A DNA stretch of 64,000 bases from Paeniglutamicibacter psychrophenolicus (GCF_030812255.1 NZ_JAUSSH010000003.1:62001-126000); one strand, 5' to 3'; shown: positions 1 to 8,817, counted from the stretch's first letter. Notes: generated by a model from the letters alone, not told the origin. Numbers and translations: made by a program.

Positions 1-1
1 C

Positions 2-274
2 GCAGCCGTTTCACACTGGGCACAGGATGCATTGGCGCTCGGCGCCGAATCGGATGAGGTCGAATCGATGAAGCTGGCGTTCGAGGGCGCAAACCGTGGA
101 CGGGTCCAGGAGCTTAACGCTGGTGCGGAACCGACCGTGATCGACCTCGCTCCGGGGAAAGGGACCCGGTCCGTGACGGGCCCGACCACGGGCGATCGAA
201 TCTGGATTGGCCCGCACTACCGGGGCGAAAAACTCGTGCCCGGCCACTTCCGCGCCAAGCCCCAACGGAGCTGA
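2..274 (+). CDS. possible C-terminal fragment of an unrecognised protein
   Basis: An open frame runs in from the left window edge and stops with TGA at 272-274. The first ~40 residues (WAQDALALGAESDEVES and onward) have an acidic, helical, protein-like composition, while the remainder is less convincing. Third codon positions are less G/C-rich than in the genes to the right, so it is either the tail of a recently acquired gene or chance coding. I do not recognise a family. Confidence 0.25.
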   Translation, partial: AAVSHWAQDALALGAESDEVESMKLAFEGANRGRVQELNAGAEPTVIDLAPGKGTRSVTGPTTGDRIWIGPHYRGEKLVPGHFRAKPQRS

Positions 275-684
275 GCCCTTCATCCCGCGGATCGCGATTC
301 GGCCGTCACCGGCCAACCGTCCTCGGTGGGTGCTTCCTCCGCTTCGATGTGGCCTCGGCGCGGTGGGCAAGCGGAGAACCGCCCGGGGCACTTTAGCCGA
401 CCTGGATATCAGGCCAGTCGCCGGCCTGCCGAAATGCCCGGCTTCCCCGGCACGACACAAGGCCCGCGGCCACGTTTCGACTGCCGAGGAACCCCGCCCC
501 CCGGCACCCAGGCAGCAGGTGCCCAAGGGTGGGTCGGGTGCCAAAGGCACACGGCAGGACGCGACGCCCACCCATCCATTGACCCCGCATCTTGGCGGGC
601 ATAGATTCGGCACATGAGCAGGTTCCCGCAGCACGCAACGCCCGCGACTTTAGCGCCCCGAATCGAGCCCGGGGCCGGACCGCG
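275..684. other. gene-free stretch upstream of the flavoprotein gene
   Basis: About 410 bases with no open frame showing the G/C-third-position pattern of the neighbouring genes. Overlapping frames on both strands exist but encode only Arg/Pro/Gly-rich sequence. No tRNA, strong hairpin or clear promoter was recognised. Confidence 0.5.
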
Positions 685-2304
685 ATGATCGGCATCGACG
701 AACTGCGCACGGTCAAGACCTTTGCCCCGCTGCCCCCGGAGGTGCTGGGCTATCTGGCCGGGGCCGTGGAAGACATCCAGCTTCTGGATGGGGAATACTT
801 CCTGCACGAGGGCGACGAACGCGCCCTGATCGTGGTCATAGAGGGCCTGGTGGAAATCACCAAGGTTGTCGCCGGCATCGAACGGGTCATCGGCACCCGC
901 AAACCCGGCCAGTTCTTCGGCGAGGTACCGCTGACCCTGAGCACCAACTTCCCGGCCAGCGGGCGTGCCGCGGGGGTCGCGAGGATCATCAAGCTCGACG
1001 TGGCCGGCTACTACACGCTGGCCGCCATGGCGCCCTCGGTCCCGGAGAAGGTCGGTTCGCTGGCGAGGCGCTACCTCGACTCGCTGCAGGAGCTCGCGGC
1101 CGAAAAACCCGATGCGGTGGCCCGCGTGATCGGTCCGCGGCGCCACGCCAGGGTGCGCGAACTATCCACCTTCCTGACCCGCAACCACGTCGCCTTCGAG
1201 AACACCACGCTCGAGGCGCCCGAGGACGGGCAGGTGTACCCGGTGCTTGAGCTGCGCGACGGCACCCGGTACGCGGACCCGCCGATGCGCATCGCGGCCC
1301 AGGCCGTGGGGCTCGAGGTGGTGCCGTCCGCCACCGACTACGACGTGGTGATCCTCGGCGGGGGACCGGCCGGGCTGACCGCCGCCGTCAACGCCGCGGC
1401 CGAGGGCCTGCGCACCGTGGTCATCGAGCAGCTGGCCCCCGGCGGGCAGGCCGGGACCTCCACCCGCATCGAAAACTACACCGGCTTCCCCTACGGGATC
1501 TCCGGGGACGACCTGGCCTCCCGCGCGCTGACCCAGGCCACCCGGCTGGGTGCGGAAATCGTCGTCACCCGCACCGCCTGCGGCATCGACGCCGAGTCCC
1601 TCCGGGTCGAGCTCGACGGCGGGGACACGCTGGCCGCACGCGCGGTGATCGTGGCCACGGGCGTGGCCTGGCGCACGCTCACCATCCCCGGGGCCGAGCG
1701 CTTCCTGGGCAACGGCCTGTACTACGGGGCCGCGCACAGCGACGCGCCGCTGGCCCAGGGCCAGGACATCTTCATCGTCGGGGCGGGGAACTCGGCCGGG
1801 CAGGCGGCGATCTTCTTCGCCCGGCATGCCCGCAGCGTCACCATGCTGCTGCGCGGCCCCTCACTGGCCGCCCGGATGTCCAGCTACCTCATCGAGCAGA
1901 TCGAGGCCACCGCCGTCATCCACGTTCAGCCGAATTGCCGGATCACCGCGCTGCAGGGGGACAAGTCCCTGCACGCCATCGAAATCCTAGACACCCCGAG
2001 CGCCACCAGCGAGCTGCGCCCAAGCCCGGCGGTGTTCGTGATGATCGGCGCCGATGCCGTCACCGGCTGGATGCCCGAGCACATCGCGCGCGATGGCCAC
2101 GGGTTCATCCTCACCGGGCCGGACGCGGCCGACGCCGACGCCTGGGACCAGGCGCGCCGCCCGTTCGCGCTGGAAACCAGCGTGCCGGGGATCTTCGCGA
2201 TCGGGGACGTGCGCTCCGGCTCGGTCAAGCGCGTGGCCGCCGGGGTCGGGGAGGGCGGCATGTCCATCGCCTTCACCCACCAATACCTTGCCCTGGCCGA
2301 CTGA
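685..2304 (+). CDS. cyclic-nucleotide-binding, thioredoxin-reductase-like FAD oxidoreductase
   Basis: A 539-residue protein with three parts. Residues ~5-125 form a cNMP-binding/Crp-type beta-roll (FLHEGDE, GQFFGEVPLTL). Residues ~155-215 resemble a thioredoxin-like domain without cysteines. From ~220 to the end it is a FAD/NAD(P)H pyridine-nucleotide oxidoreductase, with the FAD loop VVILGGGPAG at 221-230, the NAD(P)H loop FIVGAGNSAG at 363-372 and the terminal FAD motif GDVRSGSVKR. The CxxC redox pair of true thioredoxin reductases is absent: the aligned segment at ~346-355 reads YYGAAHSDAP. It therefore probably does not reduce thioredoxin itself; an electron-transfer or redox-sensing role is inferred. 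The internal ATG at 685 is preferred over the in-frame ATG at 592 because the cNMP domain begins just after it. Confidence 0.85.
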   Translation: MIGIDELRTVKTFAPLPPEVLGYLAGAVEDIQLLDGEYFLHEGDERALIVVIEGLVEITKVVAGIERVIGTRKPGQFFGEVPLTLSTNFPASGRAAGVARIIKLDVAGYYTLAAMAPSVPEKVGSLARRYLDSLQELAAEKPDAVARVIGPRRHARVRELSTFLTRNHVAFENTTLEAPEDGQVYPVLELRDGTRYADPPMRIAAQAVGLEVVPSATDYDVVILGGGPAGLTAAVNAAAEGLRTVVIEQLAPGGQAGTSTRIENYTGFPYGISGDDLASRALTQATRLGAEIVVTRTACGIDAESLRVELDGGDTLAARAVIVATGVAWRTLTIPGAERFLGNGLYYGAAHSDAPLAQGQDIFIVGAGNSAGQAAIFFARHARSVTMLLRGPSLAARMSSYLIEQIEATAVIHVQPNCRITALQGDKSLHAIEILDTPSATSELRPSPAVFVMIGADAVTGWMPEHIARDGHGFILTGPDAADADAWDQARRPFALETSVPGIFAIGDVRSGSVKRVAAGVGEGGMSIAFTHQYLALAD

Positions 2305-2352
2305 CATCCGGTCCCCTTGTCCGGCCCGCGGCCCGGGCATAGGCTCGGCCCC

Positions 2353-3357
2353 ATGGACTACCGCTTCCTCGGGGCCTCGGGGCTCAAGATCACCGAAATC
2401 ACCTTCGGCAACTGGCTGACCCATGGCGCCCAGGTCGACAACGACGTGGCCACCGCCTGTGTGCAGGCGGCGCTGGATGCGGGCATCACCACCTTCGACA
2501 CCGCCGACGTCTACGCCAACGGGGTCGCCGAGCAGGTGCTGGGAGCGGCGCTGAAGAACCGGCGCCGCGAGTCCCTGGAGGTCTTCACCAAGGTCTACTG
2601 GCCCGTGGGACCCAAGGGGCCCAACGACACCGGGCTCTCGCGCAAGCACATCATGGAGGGCATCAACGGTTCGCTGCGGCGCCTGCAAATGGACTACGTC
2701 GACCTCTACCAGGCCCACCGCTACGATAACGACACGCCCCTGGAGGAGACCATCTCGGCCTTTGCCGACGTCCTGCGCTCCGGCAAGGCCCTGTACATCG
2801 GGGTCTCCGAGTGGAACGCCGAGCAGCTGCGCGCGGGCCAGGCCCTGGCCAAATCCGCAGGTTTCTCCCTGGTGTCGAACCAGCCGCAGTACTCTGCCCT
2901 GTGGCGCGTGATCGAGGCACAGGTGGTCCCGGCCTCACAGGATCTTGGCATCTCGCAGGTCGTCTGGTCGCCCATGGCCCAGGGGGTGCTGTCGGGAAAA
3001 TACCTCCCGGGCCGGCCGCCGCCGGCCGGAAGCCGCGCCACGGACGCGTTGGGCGGGATGAACACCATCGCCGGGTTCCTGGATGCCGGGGTGCTCGAAC
3101 GCGTGCAGAAGCTCCGTCCCGTCGCCGCCGAGCTGGGCCTGGCGATGTCGCAGCTGGCCATCGCCTGGGTGTTGCAGAATCCCAACGTGGCTTCCGCCAT
3201 CATCGGCGCCTCGCGCCCGGAACAGGTTGCCGAGAACGCGCGGGCCGCTGGCGTGGTCATCCCGCCGGAAATGATGGCCGACATCGATGCGGCGCTGGGG
3301 GACTCCATCGAGCGGGATCCGGCCAAGACCACCAGCCCGGAACAGCGCCCGGCCTGA
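2353..3357 (+). CDS. aldo/keto reductase (voltage-gated K+ channel beta-subunit-like)
   Basis: A 334-residue NADPH-dependent aldo/keto reductase with a TIM-barrel fold, likely cytosolic and reducing aldehydes or ketones. The catalytic tetrad is visible: Asp49 and Tyr54 in TFDTADVYANG, Lys80 in VFTKVYWP and His122 in LYQAHRYDND. The C-terminal NADPH-binding segment (AIIGASRPEQV) is present. The N-terminus MDYRFLGASGLKITEI is typical of the AKR6/AKR12-like subgroup related to Kv beta subunits. It starts 48 bases after the flavoprotein gene on the same strand, so the two may be co-transcribed. Substrate cannot be read from sequence. Confidence 0.9.
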   Translation: MDYRFLGASGLKITEITFGNWLTHGAQVDNDVATACVQAALDAGITTFDTADVYANGVAEQVLGAALKNRRRESLEVFTKVYWPVGPKGPNDTGLSRKHIMEGINGSLRRLQMDYVDLYQAHRYDNDTPLEETISAFADVLRSGKALYIGVSEWNAEQLRAGQALAKSAGFSLVSNQPQYSALWRVIEAQVVPASQDLGISQVVWSPMAQGVLSGKYLPGRPPPAGSRATDALGGMNTIAGFLDAGVLERVQKLRPVAAELGLAMSQLAIAWVLQNPNVASAIIGASRPEQVAENARAAGVVIPPEMMADIDAALGDSIERDPAKTTSPEQRPA

Positions 3358-3374
3358 ACCGCGGTCCCCGCCGG

Positions 3375-4406
3375 CTACCTGGTCTCGGGCACCAGCACGA
3401 TCTTCCCGCCGATCTCGTGCAGGGGCAGCTGCCGAAGCATCCGGTGTGCGGCCGCCGCGGCCGACAGCGGCAGCACCGCCCCGATCCGCGTCTTGATCCC
3501 GCCGCCGGCAAACATGGTGTCCAGGTGGCGTGCCGCGACGGCCAGGTCGCCGACCGCGGCGTTGCTGATCGCCAACCCGTGCAGGGAAATGTCCCGGCGG
3601 TACATCGCTCCGGTGTCGATGTCCTGGTGCCCATGGATCCCTGCGCTGTGCACGATCCTCCCACCGATGCGCAGCAGCCGGGCCTGCTCGTTGACCGGCA
3701 TGTTCCCCGAGGTATCCCAGATGACCGATGCCCCGGCCCCGACGCAGCGGCGCAGCCGATCCGCCAACCCCGGGTCCCGGTAGTCCAGCGTGGTTTCGGC
3801 GCCCAGCCCCGCAACCCAGGAGGCGTCCCGGGCCCCGGCCACGGCCACCACCCGACACCCGGCCCCGGCGGCAAGCTGCACGGCCGCGGACCCGACCGCG
3901 CCCCCTGCCCCCAGGATGACCACCAGCTCGCCGGCCCCCACCCGCGCCTCGCGCACCAGCCCCAGGTGTGCCGTAGCCGCGCCGTGGAGCACCGAGACGG
4001 CGGCAAGCGGGTCCACCCCGTCGGGCAGCCGGTGGACGCGCTCGGCCGGCGCCGCGACATATTCGCTGAAACTGCCCTGCCGCCCGGCATGGCCCATGCT
4101 GTTGCACCACACCCGCTGCCCGAGCCGGAACCCGACGGCACCGGCGCCCAGGCCCACCACGGAGCCGACCACGTCGCGGCCCACGATGAACGGGAAATCC
4201 AGCTTCGTGGCGTAGGCCCCCGAGCGCACCAGCAGGTCCACGTGGTTCACCGCCACGGCCTCCATGCGCAACAGCACCTGCCCGGGACCCGGCGACGGGA
4301 CCGGCAGCAAACCGTACTCGATCGCCTCGGCCCCGCCCAGGGTGCGGATGAACGCGGCATGCATGGCATCGGGCACCATCCCGGCCGTGCCTTCGCTCGA
4401 TTCCAC
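3375..4406 (-). CDS. NADPH:quinone reductase / zinc-type alcohol dehydrogenase-like MDR protein
   Basis: A 343-residue medium-chain dehydrogenase/reductase. The GroES-like N-terminal half carries the usual EAVAVNHVDLLVRSGAY segment and the Rossmann half contains the glycine-rich VVILGAGGAVGSAA loop. No structural zinc cysteine cluster is visible, which favours a quinone oxidoreductase-type, zinc-free enzyme. The start is GTG at 4404-4406, supported by a GGAGGGAG ribosome-binding site about seven bases upstream; a downstream ATG (MVPDAM) is a weaker option. It converges on the aldo/keto reductase gene and the stops are only 17 bases apart. Confidence 0.85.
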   Translation of the reverse strand: MESSEGTAGMVPDAMHAAFIRTLGGAEAIEYGLLPVPSPGPGQVLLRMEAVAVNHVDLLVRSGAYATKLDFPFIVGRDVVGSVVGLGAGAVGFRLGQRVWCNSMGHAGRQGSFSEYVAAPAERVHRLPDGVDPLAAVSVLHGAATAHLGLVREARVGAGELVVILGAGGAVGSAAVQLAAGAGCRVVAVAGARDASWVAGLGAETTLDYRDPGLADRLRRCVGAGASVIWDTSGNMPVNEQARLLRIGGRIVHSAGIHGHQDIDTGAMYRRDISLHGLAISNAAVGDLAVAARHLDTMFAGGGIKTRIGAVLPLSAAAAAHRMLRQLPLHEIGGKIVLVPETR

Positions 4407-4502
4407 CAGATTCTCCCTCCCTGGCCAGGCCTTTCCCGGCGTCGCTAGCCCAAGCCTCGCCCACGCCGGCGACCCAAGGCAAGAACCTTGCGCTTAACGC
4501 AC

Positions 4503-4551
4503 GCGGCGGGCGGAACCGGATCCCCGTGAAGGGAAACGTTCCGCCCGCCGC
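4503..4551 (-). terminator. Rho-independent-type hairpin after cysE
   Basis: A perfect 14-bp stem (GCGGCGGGCGGAAC at 4503-4516 pairing with 4538-4551) lies 33 bases beyond the cysE stop on the minus strand. No long U-run follows, as is common in high-GC actinobacteria. Confidence 0.7.
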
Positions 4552-4583
4552 GCGGGAGCTGGCGCCGGGGTGCCGGGGTGGAG

Positions 4584-5168
4584 CTAGATCCACATGGCCG
4601 GGTCGATGTACTCGGCCGGGTCCACTGCCGGCTTGTGCTCCTCGGCGGTGCGCGGACGGTTCTTCGCCGGGATCCCTGTGATGATCGAATCCGCCGGCGC
4701 GTCCTTGACCACCACGGCGTTGGCGCCGATGGCCGAGTCCGCGCCGATCACGATCGGCCCCAGCACCTTCGCGCCGGCACCAATGACCACGCGGTCCCCG
4801 ATGGTCGGGTGGCGCTTGACCTTCGCCAGCGACCGCCCGCCCAGGGTCACCCCGTGGTAGATCATCACGTCGTCGCCGATCTCCGCGGTCTCCCCGATGA
4901 CCACGCCCATGCCGTGGTCGATGAAGAAGCGCCGCCCGATGGTCGCCCCGGGGTGGATTTCGATGCCGGTCAGGAACCGGCCGACTTGGGAAATCAGCCG
5001 CGCCGGGAAACGCAGGCGCGGGTTCTGCCACAGCCGATGCGTCAGCCGGTGGATCCAGATCGCATGCAGGCCCGAGTACGCCAGGAAGTTCTCGGTCTTG
5101 CCGCGTGCCGCGGGATCATGCGCGCTTGCCCCGCGCAGGTCTTCGGCTAGTCGGGAAAGGAATCTCAC
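4584..5168 (-). CDS. cysE: serine O-acetyltransferase (EpsC/CysE type)
   Basis: A 194-residue acetyltransferase making O-acetyl-L-serine from serine and acetyl-CoA, the committing step of cysteine synthesis. The left-handed beta-helix hexapeptide repeats run from about residue 65 ([18 protein letters not shown]) to ~160 and include the catalytic-type histidine region ([17 protein letters not shown]). The tail DPAMWI ends in Ile, as needed for docking into O-acetylserine sulfhydrylase in the cysteine synthase complex. The GTG start at 5168 gives [11 protein letters not shown], the normal N-terminus of the short EpsC form. It lies 126 bases downstream of cysK on the same strand, so the partners of the complex are encoded together. 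Confidence 0.92.
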   Translation of the reverse strand: MRFLSRLAEDLRGASAHDPAARGKTENFLAYSGLHAIWIHRLTHRLWQNPRLRFPARLISQVGRFLTGIEIHPGATIGRRFFIDHGMGVVIGETAEIGDDVMIYHGVTLGGRSLAKVKRHPTIGDRVVIGAGAKVLGPIVIGADSAIGANAVVVKDAPADSIITGIPAKNRPRTAEEHKPAVDPAEYIDPAMWI

Positions 5169-5294
5169 ACCTTGGCCTTTGTTTGTGCGGCGAACCGGCC
5201 ACCGGCCGGCCCACCGCGGGTGGAGCCCGAGTCGGTGCCGGGGCCCGCGGCGGTTGCCCGCCATCGACCCCCGGCATCGGTCGGATCAGCTGTC

Positions 5295-6230
5295 TTAGCC
5301 ACGGATGTCGTCGAAGAGCAGCGTGGAGATGTAGCGTTCGCCGAAGTCGGGGATCACCGCGACGATGAGCTTGCCGGCGTTCTCCTCGCGCTTGGCGATT
5401 TCCAGGGCGCCCCAGACGGCGGCGCCGCCGGAGATGCCGCCGAGGATGCCTTCCTGGACGCCCAGCGCGCGGGCGATGGCCACCGAGTCGTCGATCGAGG
5501 CGTCGAGCACCTCGTCGTACAGCTCGGTGTCCAGCACCTCGGGAATGAAGTTCGCGCCCAGGCCCTGGATCTTGTGCGGGCCGGGCTTGCCGCCGTTGAG
5601 GATCGCCGAGTCCTTCGGCTCCACCGCGACGACCTGCAGGCCGGGCTTCTGCTCCTTGAGGTAGCGCCCGGCGCCGGTGATGGTGCCGCCGGTGCCGATG
5701 CCGGCGACGAAGATGTCGATCTCGCCCTCGGTGTCATTCCAGATCTCCGGGCCGGTGGTGGTCGCGTGCACATCCGGGTTCGCGGCATTGGCGAACTGCT
5801 GCGCCCAGATCGCGTTCTCGGTGGTGGCGACGATTTCCTTGGCCTTCTCCACCGCGCCGCGCATGCCCTCGGAGCCCGGGGTCAGCACGATCTCGGCGCC
5901 GAAGGCGCGCAGCATCACGCGGCGCTCGGTGCTCATGGTCTCGGGCATGGTCAGCACGACCTTGTAGCCGCGGGCCGCGCCCACCATGGCCAGCGCGATG
6001 CCGGTGTTGCCACTGGTGCCCTCGACGATGGTGCCGCCCGGGCGCAGGTCCCCGGAGGCCTCGGCGGCGTCAACGATGGCCACGCCGATACGGTCCTTGA
6101 CCGAGTTGGCCGGGTTGTAGAATTCCAGCTTCACCGCGATCTTGCCCGGCAGCCCGGCACCCAGTCGGTTCAGGCGCACCAGCGGGGTGCGGCCAACAAT
6201 TTCGGTGACGTCGTTGTAGATCTTCGACAT
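5295..6230 (-). CDS. cysK: cysteine synthase A (O-acetylserine sulfhydrylase)
   Basis: A 311-residue PLP enzyme making L-cysteine from O-acetylserine and sulfide. The PLP lysine is Lys45 in NPANSVKDRIG, the substrate loop TSGNTG is at 72-77, and the phosphate-binding GTGGTITG loop is present. Length and motif order match CysK rather than CysM. The ATG at 6230 begins MSKIYNDVTEIVGRTPL; the upstream in-frame sequence is Arg/Pro-rich and rejected. It is the first gene of a cysK-cysE unit, with msrA ending about 100 bases upstream on the same strand, giving a small sulfur-amino-acid neighbourhood. Confidence 0.95.
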   Translation of the reverse strand: MSKIYNDVTEIVGRTPLVRLNRLGAGLPGKIAVKLEFYNPANSVKDRIGVAIVDAAEASGDLRPGGTIVEGTSGNTGIALAMVGAARGYKVVLTMPETMSTERRVMLRAFGAEIVLTPGSEGMRGAVEKAKEIVATTENAIWAQQFANAANPDVHATTTGPEIWNDTEGEIDIFVAGIGTGGTITGAGRYLKEQKPGLQVVAVEPKDSAILNGGKPGPHKIQGLGANFIPEVLDTELYDEVLDASIDDSVAIARALGVQEGILGGISGGAAVWGALEIAKREENAGKLIVAVIPDFGERYISTLLFDDIRG

Positions 6231-6328
6231 GGTGTCCTTTGTCCTTGGGGTCAATCGGTGCGGGATATGGCGTGCAGCTGGGCTCCGGGGCGTTGCGGCG
6301 CGCCGGTGTCCTTGATCCACAAGCCTAG

Positions 6329-6976
6329 TCAGGACCGGTCGGCGGCGGGCTCGTCGAGCCATGTTGCGTAATATTTCCTCGCCTTGGCCAGCTTCGGGTC
6401 GATGATGACGCGGCAGTACCCCTCGGAGGGGAAGCGGTTGTGGTAGTCCTGGTGGATCCCCTCGGCCACGAAGAAGTCGGCCGGCTCCTCGAAGGAGGTC
6501 ACCAGCGGATCCGGGTAGAGTTGCGCGAACTTGCCCGCGCTTTCGCGGAACAGGGCCTCCTGCGCGGCGTCCAGCGGGAACATCGCCGAGCGGTATTGCG
6601 TGCCCACGTCATAGCCCTGCCGGTTCAGCGTGGTGGGGTCGTGGGTCGTGAAAAACATGTCCAGGATGACGTCGGCCGGAACCACCGCGGGGTCGAATGT
6701 TACGGCAACGGCCTCGGCGTGTCCGGTATTGCCGCCGCACACCGTGCGGTAGTGCGGCGCCGGATCCCATCCGCCGGTGTAGCCGGAGATGACCGAGGAC
6801 ACCCCGCGGGTGCGCTGGTAGACCGCATCCAGGCACCAGAAGCAGCCCCCGGCCAGCACAAAGGTGCTCAGGAACTGGCCGTCGGGGCCCTGCGTGCGCG
6901 GCGGGAAGCGGATGGGGGTGCTGGAGATCGAGAAGTCGTTCACATCTGTGTTCAAGCGCCGATACCCGGATTTCAT
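6329..6976 (-). CDS. msrA: peptide methionine sulfoxide reductase MsrA
   Basis: Reduces methionine-S-sulfoxide in proteins. The signature GCFWC is at residues 44-48, with catalytic Cys45, followed by SGYTGGWDPAPHYRTVC and GHAEAVAVTFDP, all typical of MsrA. The C-terminal HQDYHNRFPSEGYCRV carries the conserved tyrosine and a possible resolving cysteine. With the ATG at 6976 the product is 215 residues, ~35 longer at the N-terminus than compact MsrA; GTG at 6943 is a possible alternative start and neither has a strong ribosome-binding site. It is divergent from nif3, with a 96-base gap. Confidence 0.92.
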   Translation of the reverse strand: MKSGYRRLNTDVNDFSISSTPIRFPPRTQGPDGQFLSTFVLAGGCFWCLDAVYQRTRGVSSVISGYTGGWDPAPHYRTVCGGNTGHAEAVAVTFDPAVVPADVILDMFFTTHDPTTLNRQGYDVGTQYRSAMFPLDAAQEALFRESAGKFAQLYPDPLVTSFEEPADFFVAEGIHQDYHNRFPSEGYCRVIIDPKLAKARKYYATWLDEPAADRS

Positions 6977-7072
6977 TCCCGGGCCGTTTCCGCGGCCCCC
7001 GGCGGCACGTGGATGCGCAATTTCCGGGCCGCACATGCGTCCATTCGGGGCCGGGGCAGTTACGGTAGAGGC

Positions 7073-8161
7073 ATGCAGAGCAACAAGCAGCAGCCGCACG
7101 GCATGCGTATCGTCTCCGGGCCCGCTTCGGCCCAGCCAGCATCCGCCGACACCGCAAACATGGCTGCGGACCCCGAGGGGAGCGGTGCCGCCGGCACCGC
7201 CACGGCAACGGAGCCCAACCCCGGACCGGGCACCGCCGAGGTCCCCGTCCTGGATCCGCAGCTGCCCGATCCGGCACCGGTCCAGGACGAGGCGCCCCTG
7301 TCCACGCCCACGCTCGGGCAGGTGCTGGTCGCCGTCGAGGAACTCTGGCCGGCGTCGTTGGCCGAGCCCTGGGACTCGGTCGGACCGGTCGTCGGGCGCC
7401 CCGAGCGGCCCGTCAAGCGCATCATGTTCGCCGTGGACCCGACCCTGGAGGTCGTGGCCGACGCCGTGGCCCGCGGCACGGACCTGCTGATCACCCACCA
7501 CCCGCTGCTGCTCAAGCCAGTGAACTCCGTGGCCGCCACCGGGTTCAAGGGCGAGGCGGTGCACCTGCTCATCGAATCCGGCTGCGCCCTGGTCACCGCC
7601 CACACCAACGCCGACTCGGCCATCGGCGGGGTCTCCGACGTGCTGGCGGACATCTTCGGGCTCACCGAAACCCAGCCGCTGGCGCCATCCAAGGACGGGC
7701 TGCCCGAGGAGGGCATCGGCCGGGTCGGCATGCTGCCCGAGCCGCTGCAGCTGCACGAGTTCGCCTCCCGCGTCTTTTCGGCCATGCCGTCGGTGGCCGG
7801 GGGAGTGCGCGTGGCCGGGGAACGGGCCGGCATCGTGCGCAAGGTCGCGGTCTGCGGCGGGGCCGGGGACTCGCTCTTCGACGCGGTCCGCGCCGCCGAG
7901 GCAGACGTGTACGTCACCGCCGACCTGCGCCACCATCCGGCCTCCGAGGCCCGCGAGGCCGCGCTGAACGGCAAGCCGTACCTGATCGACGTCTCGCACT
8001 TCGGCTCCGAATGGCTCTGGCTGCCCAGCGCCGCCGATGCGCTGAAGAACGTGCTGCAGGACCTGGGGCACGACGTGGAGATCGGGGTCTCGGCGATCAA
8101 CACCGATCCCTGGGACTTCATTCTAGTAGGATCTGCGGACGAAAAACCTGTCTTGACATGA
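7073..8161 (+). CDS. Nif3-like dinuclear metal centre protein (COG0327) with an altered C-terminus
   Basis: A 362-residue member of the Nif3/YbgI family (annotated as GTP cyclohydrolase I type 2 homologue; physiological role unsettled). Metal-binding motifs are visible: LLITHHPLLLK, TAHTNADSA and LIDVSHFGSE near the C-terminus. Residues 1-~80 are a Pro/Ala/Thr-rich extension before the conserved TPTLGQVLVAVEELWPA, so translation might start later. The last residues are not native: after NTDPWDFIL the frame runs into VGSADEKPVLT and stops, because AT-rich DNA joins the gene at 8125. A second copy of the same junction sequence at 9294-9312 restores a shorter, family-like ending. Confidence 0.88.
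   Translation: MQSNKQQPHGMRIVSGPASAQPASADTANMAADPEGSGAAGTATATEPNPGPGTAEVPVLDPQLPDPAPVQDEAPLSTPTLGQVLVAVEELWPASLAEPWDSVGPVVGRPERPVKRIMFAVDPTLEVVADAVARGTDLLITHHPLLLKPVNSVAATGFKGEAVHLLIESGCALVTAHTNADSAIGGVSDVLADIFGLTETQPLAPSKDGLPEEGIGRVGMLPEPLQLHEFASRVFSAMPSVAGGVRVAGERAGIVRKVAVCGGAGDSLFDAVRAAEADVYVTADLRHHPASEAREAALNGKPYLIDVSHFGSEWLWLPSAADALKNVLQDLGHDVEIGVSAINTDPWDFILVGSADEKPVLT
8106..8124 (+). repeat. left attachment-like direct repeat (attL) inside nif3
   Basis: Sequence ATCCCTGGGACTTCATTCT, in frame with nif3 (TGG GAC TTC ATT). It matches 9294-9312 at 18 of 19 positions, with a perfect 14-bp core TGGGACTTCATTCT. Confidence 0.85.
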
Positions 8162-8206
8162 GTTTTTAGGTCAAAAAATTCTTTCCAAGTCGGCATGTCT
8201 CAACGC

Positions 8207-8241
8207 GAAAAGGCCCTCCCGGAGCAAATCTGGGAGGGCCT
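8207..8241 (-). terminator. intrinsic terminator of the 177-aa protein gene
   Basis: A perfect 10-bp stem (AGGCCCTCCC at 8211-8220 with 8232-8241) is followed on the minus strand by TTTT. It lies about 45 bases after the stop of the minus-strand gene and about 50 bases after the nif3 stop, so it could also end plus-strand transcripts. Confidence 0.85.
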
Positions 8242-8283
8242 GATTCACATATCTTGTCGTGGAATCGGGTTCTTCGAAGGCTC

Positions 8284-8817
8284 TCAAGGCTTTGTCTTTA
8301 TACCTAAGTCTCTTTGCATCTCTTCCAGAAGTAGGTGGAGGTCGTTGCGGACTATTTCTCGGACTTCTTGGAACTTATCCGGTTGGGTGCGTAGTCCTAT
8401 TAGTTGCTTCAACTTAATTGAATGCGCTACTGCGTCCTTGGCGATTTGTTCACTTGCAAGCAATCTGAGGAGCGAGTTCATTGCGACTAGCTCGTTTCTT
8501 GAATCTCTCGCGTTTTGAACTCGCGCACTAACACCGGCATCATTCATGCATGAACGGGCCACGGTTGCAAACTTGGAGTATACCGATAGTTTTTCGCCGC
8601 GTATCCAGCGTTGTCTTTCGGCCTCTTCATCTTCAGTCCGTTTTTGTCTATCAGCTTTTATCTCCGATTTCTTTGACCAAATGGAGACAAAGCTGGTCAG
8701 TGTGGCTCCTCCAAATGCACTAGCAAGAACCGTCAAAACTAAGTTCGGAGGAGTTGTGCTTGCTTGCGCAACCACTGGAGCTACGGTTTCCGTTGCACTG
8801 TAAAAGATTTGAAGCAT
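8284..8817 (-). CDS. unrecognised 177-aa membrane-anchored protein of the insert
   Basis: No family recognised. The N-terminal ~45 residues contain a hydrophobic segment at about 25-45 (LVLTVLASAFGGATLTSFVS). A strongly charged stretch follows at 48-75 (KKSEIKADRQKRTEDEEAER), likely a coiled coil, and then a mainly helical soluble domain to the end (KFQEVREIVRNDLHLLLEE). Topology suggests a single-pass inner-membrane protein with a cytoplasmic helical domain. Codon use is AT-rich and unlike the flanking genes, indicating transfer. It has its own terminator and no obvious Shine-Dalgarno before the ATG at 8817. An accessory (defence- or conjugation-related) role is possible but unsupported. Confidence 0.7.
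   Translation of the reverse strand: MLQIFYSATETVAPVVAQASTTPPNLVLTVLASAFGGATLTSFVSIWSKKSEIKADRQKRTEDEEAERQRWIRGEKLSVYSKFATVARSCMNDAGVSARVQNARDSRNELVAMNSLLRLLASEQIAKDAVAHSIKLKQLIGLRTQPDKFQEVREIVRNDLHLLLEEMQRDLGIKTKP

Noticed and set aside
2935-5031. 698-codon minus-strand open frame across the aldo/keto reductase, quinone reductase and cysE genes
   Set aside because: Arg/Gly/Pro-rich translation without any domain; it is the GC-rich antisense shadow of real genes with clear motifs and ribosome-binding sites.
6440-7072. N-terminal extension of nif3 upstream through the msrA region
   Set aside because: It would overlap msrA on the opposite strand and the sequence lacks any conserved block; the start at 7073 already gives a long N-terminus.
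8145-8205. Possible arm-type recombinase sites (TTGACATGAG-like and CATGTCTCAA-like words) near the left end of the element
   Set aside because: The similarity is short and imperfect and could be chance in AT-rich DNA.
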